Assembly (NCBI GenBank): GCA_902362805.1
Contig: CABIXY010000012.1
Location: 1-62,178, forward strand
Reading direction: 5' to 3'
From: Eubacteriaceae bacterium
Lineage (GTDB): Bacteria; Bacillota; Clostridia; Peptostreptococcales; Anaerovoracaceae
DNA: 62,178 bases
The stretch's first letter is position 1. Every line of letters starts with the position of its first letter. Below are positions 39,950 to 51,428 of this stretch, piece after piece. A program made the translations under genes and the position numbers. Below the pieces are notes generated by a model. It ran no database searches. It was not told the origin of the DNA and saw only the letters and a program-made list of their open reading frames with translations.

Positions 39950-41056
39950 CTATCTTGCTTTCGCACTAACTGTTTGAGACCATTTCGTATAAACAGTTTT
40001 TTTGTCTACCGTTCTATAGCCTCTCACTTTGTAGTAGTAACGTGTTCCCTTTTTTAAGCTGCTTTTGTTTGTATATTTTCTTGCAGTGGTTTTACCAATG
40101 CTTCTATATACGCCGTCTTTTTTGGCAGATCTATAAATCTGATATCCCTCTGCCTTGTAACCCGCTGTCTTCTTCCAGGTCAGCACTACCTTTCCTTTAG
40201 ACACCTTTGTCTTTAAATCGGTTATCCTTGTTGCTTTCACACCGGCAGCCACTTTGCTGTCCACAGATATTTTGCAAATCGGTGCAATCAGCGGAGCATC
40301 CACATTGACGGCGGGGTTGCCTTCTGTATTCCAATCCGTTGCAGTTGTCGATATGGTTCCTCTTGCAGAAAGATAATAGGTTTTTCCTGCCTGAAAGGTA
40401 TCTTTATCTAGTTGAATAACCACTTTACCGTCTTGATCGGTCACGATCCCGTCCAATTCCTGAAATCCATCTTTTGTCATAATTCCCACTTCTGCATTTG
40501 GAATGGCCTGCGGATCTGCATTCTGTGTCATCCCCAAAAACCCTTGCAGCGACAGTGTAACGGAGTCTCCTGTGACCGCCGTGATTGCTGTCTTGCCAAA
40601 ATAGGAGAAGTAGTCGGAGTAATGCTTATCATCTGCATTGACTGAGGCAATCATTCTGTCGCCATTTTTCACAGGTTCAGATTTCACACCGCTTGTGATG
40701 GATAGGTTATTGATAAAAAACAAAGTGTTGCTGGTTTCGATCCCCCAAAGTTTGGAAACAAACTGGTCACAGATATATCCGCCCGGTTTGTACTCCTTAT
40801 GAAAAGCTTCCATGACAGCATCGATGGTCGTCATCCCATCAGCCGTCTTTACCTTCACTGGAACCTCTGCCATAACCTTACCGTCAGCCACTGCAATGTC
40901 TCCTTTTACGCTTATGGTAACGTAAATTGTTGCTGTTTTTTCGGCAGCCCCATATACGTCCTCCCTATTGATACCTACAAGGTTCATACAAGTAAACAGC
41001 ATCATGCCGATGAGTATTGCTGATGTAATGTGTCTCATCAGTTGGTTTGTTTTCAT
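39950..41056 (-). CDS. Exported DUF4430-like protein with Fn3-like C-terminus
   Basis: 368 residues from ATG 41056, which has AAGGAGG 6 bases upstream. A signal peptide covers about 1-36. A DUF4430-like domain (about 43-150) carries TIDAVMEAFHKEY, GGYICDQF and NTLFFINNLSI in the family order, but lacks the SGWLYKVNG segment in its usual form. A beta-sandwich module (about 165-250; GIVTDQDGKVVIQLD) resembles carboxypeptidase-regulatory repeats. A Fn3-like module (about 275-368) with [14 protein letters not shown] ends the protein. First gene after riboswitch 4, followed by the alpha/alpha-barrel gene after 19 bases. Confidence 0.78.
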   Translation of the reverse strand: MKTNQLMRHITSAILIGMMLFTCMNLVGINREDVYGAAEKTATIYVTISVKGDIAVADGKVMAEVPVKVKTADGMTTIDAVMEAFHKEYKPGGYICDQFVSKLWGIETSNTLFFINNLSITSGVKSEPVKNGDRMIASVNADDKHYSDYFSYFGKTAITAVTGDSVTLSLQGFLGMTQNADPQAIPNAEVGIMTKDGFQELDGIVTDQDGKVVIQLDKDTFQAGKTYYLSARGTISTTATDWNTEGNPAVNVDAPLIAPICKISVDSKVAAGVKATRITDLKTKVSKGKVVLTWKKTAGYKAEGYQIYRSAKKDGVYRSIGKTTARKYTNKSSLKKGTRYYYKVRGYRTVDKKTVYTKWSQTVSAKAR

Positions 41057-41085
41057 TCTCTCCCTCCTTAAGCAGCCCAAAGATT

Positions 41086-41336
41086 AAAAAAAGCTGTGGT
41101 GTTCCACAGCCCCGTATTTACTGACATTAAAAAAACTCCCACCGGGTTCCGCGCCCGTAGAAGGTTCGCTCTATGCAGGTCTCCTGGCTTACGGGTCAAC
41201 GTTCGTTGTTATCCTTCCCGATAATGATATCAGTGGATGGCACAGCCTTAACAAGAACTCTCCGTTTACAGTGGCGGGACCGCGCAGGACTTATACCTGC
41301 TTCCCTCTTAGCTTCCCTTTACGGGAAGAACATAGA
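41086..41336 (-). promoter_or_regulatory. Cobalamin riboswitch 4 with terminator platform
   Basis: Minus-strand core GAGGGAAGCAGG, GCGCGGTCCCGCCACTGT and B12 box AGCCAGGAGACCTGC (41175-41189). The terminator stem GCTGTGGAACACCACAGC (41093-41110) is followed by seven T. It controls the operon 39950-41056, 38638-39930, 37289-38635. Confidence 0.95.
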
Positions 41337-41359
41337 ACTCGAAGTATTCAATTTATTTT

Positions 41360-41388
41360 ATTATATTTCAAAAAATACATCCTGTCAA
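41360..41388 (-). promoter_or_regulatory. Promoter of cobalamin riboswitch 4
   Basis: TTGACA and TATAAT with a 17-bp spacer on the minus strand. Confidence 0.88.
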
Positions 41389-41451
41389 TCTAACGATATT
41401 TAGATTTCCTGGTACTCGTTCCAAATCTTCTAAGTTCCGCCCCTAACTAAA

Positions 41452-41481
41452 AATACAAGAACCCGGGGCTCACCCGGGTTC
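41452..41481 (-). terminator. Terminator of the giant surface protein gene
   Basis: GAACCCGGG pairs with CCCGGGTTC around a short loop, followed on the minus strand by TTGTATTTTT. Confidence 0.85.
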
Positions 41482-41495
41482 CATATTCTTATCTG

Positions 41496-44400
41496 CTATT
41501 TTGCTGTTCTGATTGCTTTACTTGACCATTTGGTGTAGACTTTGTCTCCTGCAATGGTCCTGTAGCCCCTCACCTTATAGTAATACCTGGTTCCTTTTTT
41601 CAGGCCTTTGGTATTCTTGTAAGCAGTTTTTTTGGTCTTGAAGAAGGCCTTAGTGCCATATCCGCTGTTTTTCTTAGTGGACCTGAACACTTCGTAGCCG
41701 TCCACCTTGTAGCCCTTGGACTTGATCCAGGTCACTGTGATAGATCCCTTTCCGGCTTTGGATTTTGCCTTCAAAGCAGTCTTTCTGACCCCGGCCTTCA
41801 GTCTGGCGTTCTTCTCCTCACCTTGCTCCTTTATGGCTGCGTCGATGGTCGTTTCCTCTGCAACAGCAAATGTAGAGAGATGAGAGACCTCTGCCTGATA
41901 ATAAGCCTTGCCGTCCCTGGTCACTACTTTTCCGGACAGCTTTTCCAGTTTACCGTCATTGCCGATGACGACCGCTGCAACGGCCTTGTCATTCAGCTGA
42001 TCAGGTACTGGCAGAAGCAGCTTCAGCTTATTTCCGCCAAAGCTTCTGATTTCTTTGCCGTCCGAAAGAAGGGTTACTTCTGTGACGGCTGCCGACTCAC
42101 CCAGAAGGACTTTCTGTTCATCCGTCGTCATCTTCTTTTCAAAGACAATGATAACGGTCGATCCTGTTGCTGCCTTTGCAATCTCCGCCATGGTCTTTCT
42201 GTCCAGGTTCATCTCTCCTGCCGGTGTGATAATATTTAAAGATGCATCTGTCTTTTCTGCGATATCTGAAAGAGATGCTTTCGGCAGTTCCAGAGAAATC
42301 TTATCTGCTTTGCCCGCTCCGTTCACGCTTAATTTTATGACACCGGCTTCGTTCTTCACTGCCTCTTCAATCAGCTTGTCCATCTCAGTGCTATTGACAG
42401 TAGCAGAAGCTTCGCCGTCTTTCACTGTTGATGTCACATCCTGTGAAATCTCTGTCTCTTTATCTCCCCAATTTCCGGCATCTGGATCCTGGGTATAGTC
42501 TCCCGTATAATACAGCTCAATTTTATCGCCGTCCTTCAGATAACAGCTTCCCATATATACATCAGGTAATTTGCCGTTGACCTTATAGAGCCAGCCGCTG
42601 TTAACAGAATCCGTATCGGAGAGTGTCGCTCCAGAAGGATCCGTAATAGAAGCCACATAGCTGCCTACTCCAGTATAGGCATAATGATTATCAGACATGG
42701 CAATCTTTACAACATCCCAGACGGTCGTCGTATCAGCATCAAGACCACCTACGGTATAGGAAGGCATATTTTTAAAGCCCTTCACGCCTTTACCATCTAT
42801 GGAGACGGAGGCTTTGATCTCTAATGGCGGATTGGGATTGTCTGTTCCAGTGCTGCCTTTAACAGCAACCGTTGTAGAAACCGGCTGTTTGTAGAATTGC
42901 TGGAACTGCTGGTACTGAGACGCTTTTGCTGTATCTTTGTACTTTTCCCAATACTTGCCGAACTCGTTGTGGGTCAGTACACTGTCTATCTTTACCTTCG
43001 TGTTGTACTCCGGCTGTATTACGTTCAGCGTTTCATATTCAATTACCCGCGGCTTGCTAGTGCGGAATTCTCTCCAGGTCTCATTGAGAAACGGGTCATA
43101 GCCTGGGAGGTCGTCTACTTCAATGCCGCCAAAAGTCAAATTGATAGCCCCTCGGACATATTCTAAGGAGCCGTCTTCCTTTTGCAGAATTTCTACAAAT
43201 GGATTCAAATCTCCCGTGATTTCATCTTTAGAAGCGTTCTCGCCTTTGATGCCTTGCCAATAAGCACTTTCCTCCAATGCTGCCTTCATAAATGCGGCAC
43301 CGTCTTTCAGTTCCTTTTCTGTCAAAGGTTTTACGGTCAGATAAAAAGTCTTCTTTGCATATACATCTTTTTCATTTTTATATTTATGAATTGTAATCGT
43401 ATACGGCACATTTACTTCTTTCTGTCCCGGCAGCGGACGATAGACTTCTGCATGGTAGCCGTTAAATTCCAGCACGTCCGTGTTCCCGCTCTCCATCTTG
43501 ACTTGATAGTCCCAGCGGTCCATAACACCTGCATCGGTCAAGGCCTGTGATGTCGGCATCTGGATATCGTTTGTTACAGAGTTGACATCAATTGGTTTTT
43601 TCTTATCGACAAAATCTCGCAGAAGGCCTTCATACTTTTCTTCCAAAGCTGTCTGCATCTGTTCACTAGGATCTTCCGTCAACGGCGCGATAGTGATGAC
43701 AAAGTTTCTAGTGCCTGTCATCCACAAGGTGTCCTCCCCCTTGTTTTTGAATTCATTCTCCGTATACTCGTCAAAGAGATTAAAGGTGGTCAAAGCTGTC
43801 AAAGTAAAGGTTTCCGGCTCACTCCCTTTCCTCGGCCTGTTCAGCTTCGCCGAATAGCTTCCATCTGCATTCTGCGATACCAGAACGGCATCTGCATCCA
43901 TGGATGCCCATTTTACAGTTACCGGCTGTCCTGCGATTGCAGTTGGCAGTGTCAAATCCTCGGAAACCTGTCCGTCCACTGTAACCGTATCCCACCAGTC
44001 AGCAGGATTTTCTTTCTTGGTCTCTGCTGTATTTTCATTGCCGCCTTTAATAGTATCCCAGGTAATCGTATTGACCGCATCGTCCAGCTTCTGCTCGACA
44101 ACCTTTTCATCCCAGCCGATATGTACGCGAACCTTAACGTCTACGGACTGGGTGCCTAGCTTCAGCTTGAAGGCGACATCATTGTACTGCGCATATTTTG
44201 TACCGTTTTGACCTTCTACTCCTGTAAAATACTGAATTGTTCCGTCTGGCTGCAGATTTACCTCGGCGTTATTTGGCATGGACTTGGTTCCCGCATTGAC
44301 AAAGTCAACGCTGATTTTATCTTCACCATCATCATAGGAATAGTCTTTCAAATCTACATCATAACCGGCGCGGCTCAGGTATTGTTCCATCGCCTGATAA

Positions 44401-47400
44401 ATCTTGGTCTGATTGTAGCTCTGTAATGGTTGAATAAATACGCTTGACTGTTCCAGTTTATCTTTGATTCCGTTTAGGTTCTCTAAGTCCTGCTCCCCTC
44501 GTGACCAAAGCACGAGATCAAAATCTGCAACAGTGCTTTCAGTGCCTTTTCGAATTGTTGCATGTATCGTGATTTCTTGTTTGCCGCTGTCAGGTAATAC
44601 AATCGTACCGGAACTATCCCAATTTACGGTGCACCCGTTTACATTGCTGTCCAAGGTTAAAGTTTGGGCTGCTCTAAAGTGATATTTTCCTTCTGCATCT
44701 GGCTTCATGACCTTGCCATCTGCATCTTTTAGCGCAAGCTGTGCCTTTGCTGCAATTACGGCCTTCAAATCATCATTTAATTCCGGTGTCTTTCCGCCCT
44801 GCCAATTTAACACCGGATAACCGCCGTTAATGCCGTCATCTTGAAGGAATGCCTCACCAGTGCCATTGAGTTCCAAAACAAACTGCGGAGATTGCATCTG
44901 CGACACTGTTTTCTCTGTTGCAGTGGCTGTACCGCTGGCAAAGGCGTTTGCCGCACTACCTTGGAGATAGTACGTATTCGCAACGGTTCCTTCCATTTTG
45001 CCGGCAATCGCTCCGATACCATCTGCAGGGCCTGTTATCAAACCTGCATTATACACATTCTTGATGACACCACTAGAATATAACATCCCTGCGATACCGC
45101 CCACACAACTATTTGTTGTGTGATCAGGTTTTGCTGTCACGGCGCCCGTATTGTAACAATTTTCAATTGTGCCATAGGAATATCCGGCAATCCCGCCTGT
45201 TTTCAGCTCGCTGTTATAATAACTGCAGGTGTTCTCTATTGTAGCTGTATTCACACAACTGCGGACTGTACTTTCAGCGCCTTGCATTCTTCCAGCGATG
45301 CCTCCTGTGCCACTAGTTCCAGTGCCCGTTACCGAACCTGCAAAAGAACAATTCTCTACTGTTCCCTTGTCTAAAATTGAAACAATTCCGCCTGCAATGA
45401 TTCCGTTCACTTCACCGCTGACAGACAAATTTTTGACGCTGCTGCTTTCGCCTGCATATCCGAATAAACCCACATTGCTCTTCAAGCCGGATACTGTTTT
45501 CCCATTGCCGTCAAAGGTTCCCATGTAAGCTGCTGGCGTTGGATAACTGTTCTTGCCAATGCCCGTCCAATCCTTATTGTTCAAGTTAATATTTTTTGTC
45601 AATACCGCATCATAATCACCGTGTTCTTGGTTACTGACCTGGTCCGCAAACCATGCCAGTTCCTCCGCACTGGATATTTGATATACATCGCTTTTTTTCT
45701 CCGGCTCTGATTTAGTTTTACCATCCCATGCCACCCCAGCAAATTCCAAAGTGACCGAAATAGTCATATTCTTATCCAAGGTAAAGCTTTCCGTCTTTGT
45801 CACATAGCTCTCTGATGAAACCGTATAGCTATAGGTCTCATCTTTAGGTAGTTTATATGTTCCATCCTCTTGTCTAAAGGCTTCCATCGTATCCCCTGAG
45901 GCATTTGTAACTTCTATGGTATACGAGCTGATCTCAGAAGGCAATACTTCAAATTTTGCCGCAGCCTGTTCCACTGCCTCCATGGATACGGTTTCTGCCT
46001 TGCTTTGCTCATCGCCGACATGCAGCGGTCTATCTGTAATATCTTTATAACCAAAGGCCTCAACAGAATAAGTGTAATTACCCTTTTCCAGAAGATATTT
46101 ATCTCCGATAGGTTTTATGATATCACCATCTTTTATGACGGTGATTGCCGCATTCTCTGGCGCTCCTTCAAAAGTTACCGCAGTTAATGCCTTCGCCTTA
46201 AAACCCTTTAACCGAATCCAATTCTCATCTCTTGGATTCATATCAGAATTGTTGACATAGCATTTGTAGTTAAGTGTTATGATATCCCCTGCATCTGCAG
46301 AAATCTTATAGCTTTTCCAATCCTGGCTGACTTCCTCAAAGCGATCCACTTGCTGATTGTTTTTCTTTATGATCAATCCATAATCACTGTCAGTCAAAGT
46401 GCTGCCAAGCTCAGAAATCATATAGTCAAAAGTCAGTTCCGTTGGCTTGTCAAAAGTCAGTGTCATAACACTCGTGGTATTCGTTTTACTATTGCCAGAC
46501 TGTAAATAGCTTGTGTCATGATCTTTTGTTGCAATAAACGGGTATGTATTGTCGTCCTTTGCCGATACACGGTCCGCAACATCTGCAAAGAAGTCTGCAA
46601 GGGTCAGTTTCTTGATCATATCGACAGTAATCGTTTCTTCCTTACTGCTTACTGTAAATAATCCCCTTTCAGGTTCACATCCTTCACAGGTCACAGTGTA
46701 TGTATAGGTGCCCTGTGGAAGGCTGGCTCCGCTGGTAAAGTCTACAATTTGGTCGCCGCTTTTTATTTCTATTTCCGCATTCGCCGTGATATCAGCTGGT
46801 TTATTGATGTCAAAGTTCACGACGTAGGACTCGGCTTTCTCCATGGCACCATTGATTTTGAGATCCTCTCCATCTACAGTAAATGCCTTATTTGAAACTG
46901 GCACATAACCAAAAGCTACTGCAGAATAGGTATATTCGCCGTTTTCCAGCAAGTAATCACCGTCTGCAGGTTCTATCACTTCCTCCTCCTGTTTCACCGT
47001 AATTACCGCATCTTCCGGCATCCCATCAAAAGTCAGCTTGTAAAGCGGTACAGCAGAAATCTCTTTTATCCGAGCGGTATCTTCCCCCGTATTTCCGCTG
47101 CTATCTTTCGTATAGGTTACGGTTACTTTATCGCCTGCTTTTCCTGTAATCGTCAGGGACGTCCATTCTTTTCCCGTGCCGCTATCCGTGACCAGGGTAT
47201 CGTTGTTCTTTTTTATCAGCAGTTTGTCATAGTTCTTCTCACAATCTACCTTGTATTTAAAGGTCAGCTTGCCAGTTTCCTTAAAAGCCATCGTCATGGT
47301 TGCATTTGAATTGCCTTTGCTTTGGTTCGCAGAGGCAAGGACATTTTCAGAATCGTCTTTGTCCGGCTTAAATCCATAGTCGATACCATTTACCGCTTCA

Positions 47401-49979
47401 ATCAAGTCTTTAAATTGGGAAAAGAAATCTTCAAAGACGGTAACTCTCGTCAAGGTCTTTTCTATTGTTTGTCCGCTGCCATCAACCGTAATATCTCCCG
47501 TCACAGTTTCGCAGCCATACAAAGTGATGGTATACGAATATTTGCCGTCTGGCAGTTTAAAAGTCGTTCCATCTGTTTCTGGCTGAATCGTGACACGCTC
47601 TTGTTTGACTTCAATTTGGGGAGCGCCTGTCACTCCTTCTGGAACGGTGATCTCAAATTTAATATTTTGGGATGCTTGTCTTTTTAATTCTATAGTTTCG
47701 TTAATATCCCCATTCTCCACGGTTACGGACTTTGTCTCTGTCTCATATCCGAATTTTGATGCGGTGTAACTGTAAGTTCCGTTTTCCAGAGAATAAACAT
47801 AGCTTCCCTCTGACTTGGAGTCTGGTTCAATCACTGTTGTTTCTCCATCTTCCATCAGCTCAAAATCTGCATCCTTTGGCGTTACTACAAAAGATGCGGT
47901 GTGCAATTCTTCCAGCTGGAAGTTTTTCAGCCATACACAGTCCGAACCTTTTTGGGTGCTGGAATCTTTTATATAAACTATAGTAATTGTGTCGCCGCCT
48001 TTAACCTTTTGTTTATAGGCCGTCCAACCTTTCTCCCCACTTATCTTTGATCCGTCATTGATTTCCAGCCCATCATACGAGACTTCTGAACTAACTTTAT
48101 AGTCAAATTTAAGGATTGATGACTTAATGTCTTCATTAATGGTAATCGTTATTTTCACTTCAGAGTTGTTTTGATTGTAACTGTTAGATTTTAGTGCCTC
48201 TTCAGTCTCATCGTCTATAAATTCTTGTCCAGCTTCACCTTTCCAACCTTTAGAACTGTATTCGACCTTTGCTTTTCCTGCCAGTCCATTAAATGCCGTG
48301 CTTGGAAATGGCTTTTCTTTGATTGCTACAAGATAAGTCGTTGTTTTACCTTTATAAGTAACCGTCAAGGATTGTGATTCTATCGCTGTGGAAGAGTCAA
48401 ACCCCGCTATCTCAAATCCCGATTCAATTACTTTGGAACTTTTATCTGCGTAATTGACCTTCAATGACAATTTCTTGTCCAGTTTATCGCCAACATAATA
48501 TTCTGTTTTAGCGGTTCCATCCTCTACGCTGATTGATTCTACTGGATTTAATGTTATTTTTTCTGTTGCGTCCCCATCTGTAAGCGTAACCTGACCAGCT
48601 ATATCCTCACAGTCATCGGCCGAAATGGTGTAAGTATACTCCTTATTTTTCAGCAATTCATACACATTTGCTTCGTTGGAGGTTATCACTTTGTCCCCGT
48701 CCTTTACGACTATTTTATAGGATGCAGATCCCGTAACCTCAAAGGTTAAATTTTCCCATAAAGAGTTGTCCTTGGTAAGGGCTACAGATATAGGGCCTAA
48801 TGTCTCCCCATTGTCGGCCTGGTCAGCTGTTACGGTCAAACTACCCGTCATTTCAGTATAGCCATCTTTTGTCACGGCATAACTATATTCGCCCTGCGGT
48901 AGGGCAACTGGGCGCTGTCCACCTTTGTTTGATGTATGTACAACATTGTCGCCTGATGTGACAGTCAATACAGCATCTTCTGGTGTAACACTAAAAGTCG
49001 CTGTCGCAGTAGGAATTTCCCACGAGAGAACAGGGTAGCCTCCTGCCTTTGTCATGAATCCGCCGCCCAACGAACTTACAAAATCAGAAGCTTTCATTTC
49101 CTCTGTCGATTTACTTATGACCTGCCCTGTTATTTCTTCAGGAAGCTCATATCCAGAAATCCCATTTGTACAGCTAGTGTCGAGGTAATAACAATTATTT
49201 ATTATCGTGTTTTTTGTTGCCCAACCGGCAATCGCGCCAAAATTGCTTGTAGCGCTACCGCCTATAGTGCCTGAACTGTAGCAATTTCCAATTGTCAATG
49301 TGCCAGCATTTCCTGCAATTCCTGCACAATACGCCGAGCTTTTCCTTGTGGATGTTACAACACCTCGATTATAACAATTTGTTATAGCGCCTGCGGTAGC
49401 ACTCCCAGCAATTCCTCCCGTCCACCGACCTGAAGAGTTTTCATTCTCAATGTCTCCAGTATTGCCACAGGAGGTAATAGTTCCGCCTGTCATATTAGCT
49501 GCAATGCCACCAGCGTAATTACCATTCACGGTAACAGCTGCAGTATTAAGACAGTTTTCAATGGATCCTGAGGTTGTTCCTGCAATCGCTCCTACAGTGG
49601 TAGTTCCACTGATTACTCCTTCCGTAATTACATTTTTAATAGTGCCGCCAAGATTTCCTACTAGTCCTGTGCTTGTGGCGGTAAATGTAATCTTATGCTG
49701 TTCCCCATCAAAGGTACCATTATATGTCACATCGTTACCAATAGGCACCCAATCTGAAGATACTTCAATATTGGCTTTCAGAGCCGCATTCACTGCGACA
49801 TCGCCAGAATTCACGCGTGCCGCAAAATCCTTAAGATCCTGCTCACTGCTTATTTCAACAGCATCGCCGTCTTCACCATATGCAATCATACCCGTTCCCG
49901 GCATATAGGTAACAACCGTTACCATTACCAGGAGTATGATGGCTATTTGTTTCAACTTATTTCTTAATTTCCAATTCAA
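41496..49979 (-). CDS. Giant exported DUF4430 surface protein
   Basis: 2827 residues. In order: signal peptide (about 1-36); a GLUG-type beta-helix region (about 40-320); a long series of PEGA-like and carbohydrate-binding-like beta modules (about 325-1400), each with a GTYTY or GEYTY-type strand; a second GLUG region (about 1425-1725); several bacterial Ig-like modules (about 1740-2370); a DUF4430 domain (about 2390-2500) with [13 protein letters not shown] and [12 protein letters not shown]; a linker domain; and one Fn3-like repeat at the end (about 2730-2827). From DUF4430 onward it is closely similar to the 1530-residue protein. The start is TTG at 49979 with GGAGG 9 bases upstream; the first in-frame ATG falls inside the signal peptide. 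Downstream of riboswitch 5, so probably induced in B12 shortage. Confidence 0.82.
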   Translation of the reverse strand: MNWKLRNKLKQIAIILLVMVTVVTYMPGTGMIAYGEDGDAVEISSEQDLKDFAARVNSGDVAVNAALKANIEVSSDWVPIGNDVTYNGTFDGEQHKITFTATSTGLVGNLGGTIKNVITEGVISGTTTVGAIAGTTSGSIENCLNTAAVTVNGNYAGGIAANMTGGTITSCGNTGDIENENSSGRWTGGIAGSATAGAITNCYNRGVVTSTRKSSAYCAGIAGNAGTLTIGNCYSSGTIGGSATSNFGAIAGWATKNTIINNCYYLDTSCTNGISGYELPEEITGQVISKSTEEMKASDFVSSLGGGFMTKAGGYPVLSWEIPTATATFSVTPEDAVLTVTSGDNVVHTSNKGGQRPVALPQGEYSYAVTKDGYTEMTGSLTVTADQADNGETLGPISVALTKDNSLWENLTFEVTGSASYKIVVKDGDKVITSNEANVYELLKNKEYTYTISADDCEDIAGQVTLTDGDATEKITLNPVESISVEDGTAKTEYYVGDKLDKKLSLKVNYADKSSKVIESGFEIAGFDSSTAIESQSLTVTYKGKTTTYLVAIKEKPFPSTAFNGLAGKAKVEYSSKGWKGEAGQEFIDDETEEALKSNSYNQNNSEVKITITINEDIKSSILKFDYKVSSEVSYDGLEINDGSKISGEKGWTAYKQKVKGGDTITIVYIKDSSTQKGSDCVWLKNFQLEELHTASFVVTPKDADFELMEDGETTVIEPDSKSEGSYVYSLENGTYSYTASKFGYETETKSVTVENGDINETIELKRQASQNIKFEITVPEGVTGAPQIEVKQERVTIQPETDGTTFKLPDGKYSYTITLYGCETVTGDITVDGSGQTIEKTLTRVTVFEDFFSQFKDLIEAVNGIDYGFKPDKDDSENVLASANQSKGNSNATMTMAFKETGKLTFKYKVDCEKNYDKLLIKKNNDTLVTDSGTGKEWTSLTITGKAGDKVTVTYTKDSSGNTGEDTARIKEISAVPLYKLTFDGMPEDAVITVKQEEEVIEPADGDYLLENGEYTYSAVAFGYVPVSNKAFTVDGEDLKINGAMEKAESYVVNFDINKPADITANAEIEIKSGDQIVDFTSGASLPQGTYTYTVTCEGCEPERGLFTVSSKEETITVDMIKKLTLADFFADVADRVSAKDDNTYPFIATKDHDTSYLQSGNSKTNTTSVMTLTFDKPTELTFDYMISELGSTLTDSDYGLIIKKNNQQVDRFEEVSQDWKSYKISADAGDIITLNYKCYVNNSDMNPRDENWIRLKGFKAKALTAVTFEGAPENAAITVIKDGDIIKPIGDKYLLEKGNYTYSVEAFGYKDITDRPLHVGDEQSKAETVSMEAVEQAAAKFEVLPSEISSYTIEVTNASGDTMEAFRQEDGTYKLPKDETYSYTVSSESYVTKTESFTLDKNMTISVTLEFAGVAWDGKTKSEPEKKSDVYQISSAEELAWFADQVSNQEHGDYDAVLTKNINLNNKDWTGIGKNSYPTPAAYMGTFDGNGKTVSGLKSNVGLFGYAGESSSVKNLSVSGEVNGIIAGGIVSILDKGTVENCSFAGSVTGTGTSGTGGIAGRMQGAESTVRSCVNTATIENTCSYYNSELKTGGIAGYSYGTIENCYNTGAVTAKPDHTTNSCVGGIAGMLYSSGVIKNVYNAGLITGPADGIGAIAGKMEGTVANTYYLQGSAANAFASGTATATEKTVSQMQSPQFVLELNGTGEAFLQDDGINGGYPVLNWQGGKTPELNDDLKAVIAAKAQLALKDADGKVMKPDAEGKYHFRAAQTLTLDSNVNGCTVNWDSSGTIVLPDSGKQEITIHATIRKGTESTVADFDLVLWSRGEQDLENLNGIKDKLEQSSVFIQPLQSYNQTKIYQAMEQYLSRAGYDVDLKDYSYDDGEDKISVDFVNAGTKSMPNNAEVNLQPDGTIQYFTGVEGQNGTKYAQYNDVAFKLKLGTQSVDVKVRVHIGWDEKVVEQKLDDAVNTITWDTIKGGNENTAETKKENPADWWDTVTVDGQVSEDLTLPTAIAGQPVTVKWASMDADAVLVSQNADGSYSAKLNRPRKGSEPETFTLTALTTFNLFDEYTENEFKNKGEDTLWMTGTRNFVITIAPLTEDPSEQMQTALEEKYEGLLRDFVDKKKPIDVNSVTNDIQMPTSQALTDAGVMDRWDYQVKMESGNTDVLEFNGYHAEVYRPLPGQKEVNVPYTITIHKYKNEKDVYAKKTFYLTVKPLTEKELKDGAAFMKAALEESAYWQGIKGENASKDEITGDLNPFVEILQKEDGSLEYVRGAINLTFGGIEVDDLPGYDPFLNETWREFRTSKPRVIEYETLNVIQPEYNTKVKIDSVLTHNEFGKYWEKYKDTAKASQYQQFQQFYKQPVSTTVAVKGSTGTDNPNPPLEIKASVSIDGKGVKGFKNMPSYTVGGLDADTTTVWDVVKIAMSDNHYAYTGVGSYVASITDPSGATLSDTDSVNSGWLYKVNGKLPDVYMGSCYLKDGDKIELYYTGDYTQDPDAGNWGDKETEISQDVTSTVKDGEASATVNSTEMDKLIEEAVKNEAGVIKLSVNGAGKADKISLELPKASLSDIAEKTDASLNIITPAGEMNLDRKTMAEIAKAATGSTVIIVFEKKMTTDEQKVLLGESAAVTEVTLLSDGKEIRSFGGNKLKLLLPVPDQLNDKAVAAVVIGNDGKLEKLSGKVVTRDGKAYYQAEVSHLSTFAVAEETTIDAAIKEQGEEKNARLKAGVRKTALKAKSKAGKGSITVTWIKSKGYKVDGYEVFRSTKKNSGYGTKAFFKTKKTAYKNTKGLKKGTRYYYKVRGYRTIAGDKVYTKWSSKAIRTAK

Positions 49980-50138
49980 TCGTTCTTTCCTCCTTCTTGT
50001 TGGCGCTGCAAAGCGAAACCCACCTTTATCACCTTGCTTAGTGCGTGTTGTTTACAGCCTGACGTCCGTAAATGTGCTCAGAATCTTTGGAGTCCGGCTT
50101 ATATAGGTCACCAAAATGGTTACATTTTTTGTTTCAAC

Positions 50139-50369
50139 TTATTTCCCTTCTTCTTTTTCTAAAGCGCTTTCAAGACTGTCGCAAAGGCCTCGTATCAACT
50201 TATACGGTAAGACAAGGGTTGCAACTTCCCGCCCTGTTTGATTGTCGAACTTACCTGTGCTTGTGTCATAACAAGGTTGATTCTGCGTGAAGGTAAGGAC
50301 TGCCTCACCGCTATCTTTGCTTAAAAGAAAAGAAAATCCGTTAGCATACTGTGATATTTTGTTTTCCAT
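50139..50369 (-). CDS. Small protein of unknown function under riboswitch 5
   Basis: 76 residues from ATG 50369, with GGAGG 7 bases upstream. No signal peptide or membrane segment. Strands such as GFSFLLSKDSGEAVLTF are followed by a helical end (LIRGLCDSLESALEKEE). I do not recognise the family. It lies between riboswitch 5 and the giant surface protein. A longer frame to 50480 runs through a repeated structured element and was rejected. Confidence 0.65.
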   Translation of the reverse strand: MENKISQYANGFSFLLSKDSGEAVLTFTQNQPCYDTSTGKFDNQTGREVATLVLPYKLIRGLCDSLESALEKEEGK

Positions 50370-50412
50370 GTGTTTTCCTCCATAACATAAATGATTAAAT
50401 CTGAAAATAAAA

Positions 50413-50503
50413 AACGTGGTAATGACGGAATCAAAGATTCCTATTTCCACATGTCGCCCGCAAGGGGCAACTCTTTGCAAGGTACGTTCTTTGATATTTC
50501 CTA
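50413..50503. repeat. Structured repeat element, copy A
   Basis: Shares its sequence with 56326-56397. On the plus strand: an outer stem (CGTGG with CCAC), an inner hairpin GGAATC/GATTCC, a second hairpin GCCC/GGGC, and a terminal block TGATATTTCCTA. In the other copy the second hairpin is CACC/GGTG, so both arms changed together. It lies in the leader between the riboswitch 5 terminator and the 76-residue gene. Confidence 0.65.
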
Positions 50504-50509
50504 CATAAT

Positions 50510-50776
50510 AAAAAACTGCAGCAAAAATGCTGCAGCCCGTATTAACTGTTCATCGTTTTTCTTTCACTGGTACTCCGCCAGCAGAAATGCCATTCTATGC
50601 AGGTCTCCTGGCTTATGGGTCATCATTTTAATCAGCCTTCCCAGTCAACAGATTTGCTGTTTGTCCAGTGGACGGCGTAAGCCTTTGATCAAAACTCTCC
50701 AATTACAGTGGCGGGACCGCGCAGGACTTATACCTGCTTCCCTCTTAGCTTCCCCTCACGGGAAGAACATAAAACG
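50510..50776 (-). promoter_or_regulatory. Cobalamin riboswitch 5 with terminator platform
   Basis: Minus-strand core GAGGGAAGCAGG, GCGCGGTCCCGCCACTGT, CCACTGGAC and B12 box AGCCAGGAGACCTGC (50599-50613). The terminator stem CTGCAGCA/TGCTGCAG (50516-50535) is followed by TTTTTTA. It controls the 76-residue and 2827-residue proteins. Confidence 0.95.
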
Positions 50777-50798
50777 TAAATATGAAATTCTATCATCT

Positions 50799-50827
50799 AG
50801 TATACGCTTGCCCGTCGAGATTGTCAA
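50799..50827 (-). promoter_or_regulatory. Promoter of cobalamin riboswitch 5
   Basis: TTGACA and TATACT with a 17-bp spacer on the minus strand. It lies only 28 bases past the stop of the preceding small gene. Confidence 0.88.
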
Positions 50828-50854
50828 TGAATGGCAGCGATAATCAAGACGACT

Positions 50855-51052
50855 CTATAAAAATAACGGCGGGTATGACTTGCCTTTTTCTGTTTTTTCG
50901 GAAATGCGGTAAAGGCTGTTATAGTCTTTTAAAATTCGATCTACTCTGCTCAAGTTTAAGTCATTATAAAGTTCTTTTCTAGCCTCATTCCCTGGAATGC
51001 CACCATTCCCATATAACTCCAATAGTTCATAGATGTCTTTTCTATCCATCAT
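50855..51052 (-). CDS. Small helical protein of unknown function under riboswitch 6
   Basis: 65 residues from ATG 51052, with GGAG 7 bases upstream (in-frame ATGs also at 51058 and 51049). Mostly charged helix (MDRKDIYELLELYGN, EARKELYNDLNLSRVDRILKDY), no signal peptide or membrane segment. It is the only gene between riboswitches 6 and 5, and no terminator follows it. Family unknown. It could be a small regulator or a relic of a longer gene. Confidence 0.6.
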   Translation of the reverse strand: MMDRKDIYELLELYGNGGIPGNEARKELYNDLNLSRVDRILKDYNSLYRISEKTEKGKSYPPLFL

Positions 51053-51097
51053 AATCATTCTCCTTTCGATACCGTTAGCGTTAAAAAGTTTTGTATT

Positions 51098-51358
51098 AAA
51101 AAAGACTGTGGAAAAATTCCACAGTCCGATTTTACTGTTGATCTAGGCTCCTATTCTGGTACTCCGCCAGCTGGATTCATTCTATGCAGGTCTCCTGACT
51201 TATGGGTCGTCATCGCAAATCTCCTTCCCGGTTTCCCAGTGGATGGCCTGTGCCTTTGAATGCAACTCTCCAATTACAGTGGCGGGACCGCGCAGGATTC
51301 TGACCTGCTTCCCTCTTAGCTCTTTTGTATCAACGGATACGCAGAGAACATAAAACGC
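51098..51358 (-). promoter_or_regulatory. Cobalamin riboswitch 6 with terminator platform
   Basis: Minus-strand core GAGGGAAGCAGG, GCGCGGTCCCGCCACTGT, CCACTGGGAAACC and B12 box AGTCAGGAGACCTGC (51186-51200). Terminator stem GACTGTGGAA/TTCCACAGTC (51104-51126) followed by TTTTTT. It controls the 65-residue gene and may read on into riboswitch 5. Confidence 0.95.
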
Positions 51359-51381
51359 ATATATTTAGTTCTACCAGTCTC

Positions 51382-51410
51382 AGTATAGCAGTGCGCAAAA
51401 TCTCTGTCAA
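51382..51410 (-). promoter_or_regulatory. Promoter of cobalamin riboswitch 6
   Basis: TTGACA and TATACT with a 17-bp spacer on the minus strand. Confidence 0.88.
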
Positions 51411-51428
51411 CACCGCAAGTAAGTATTT

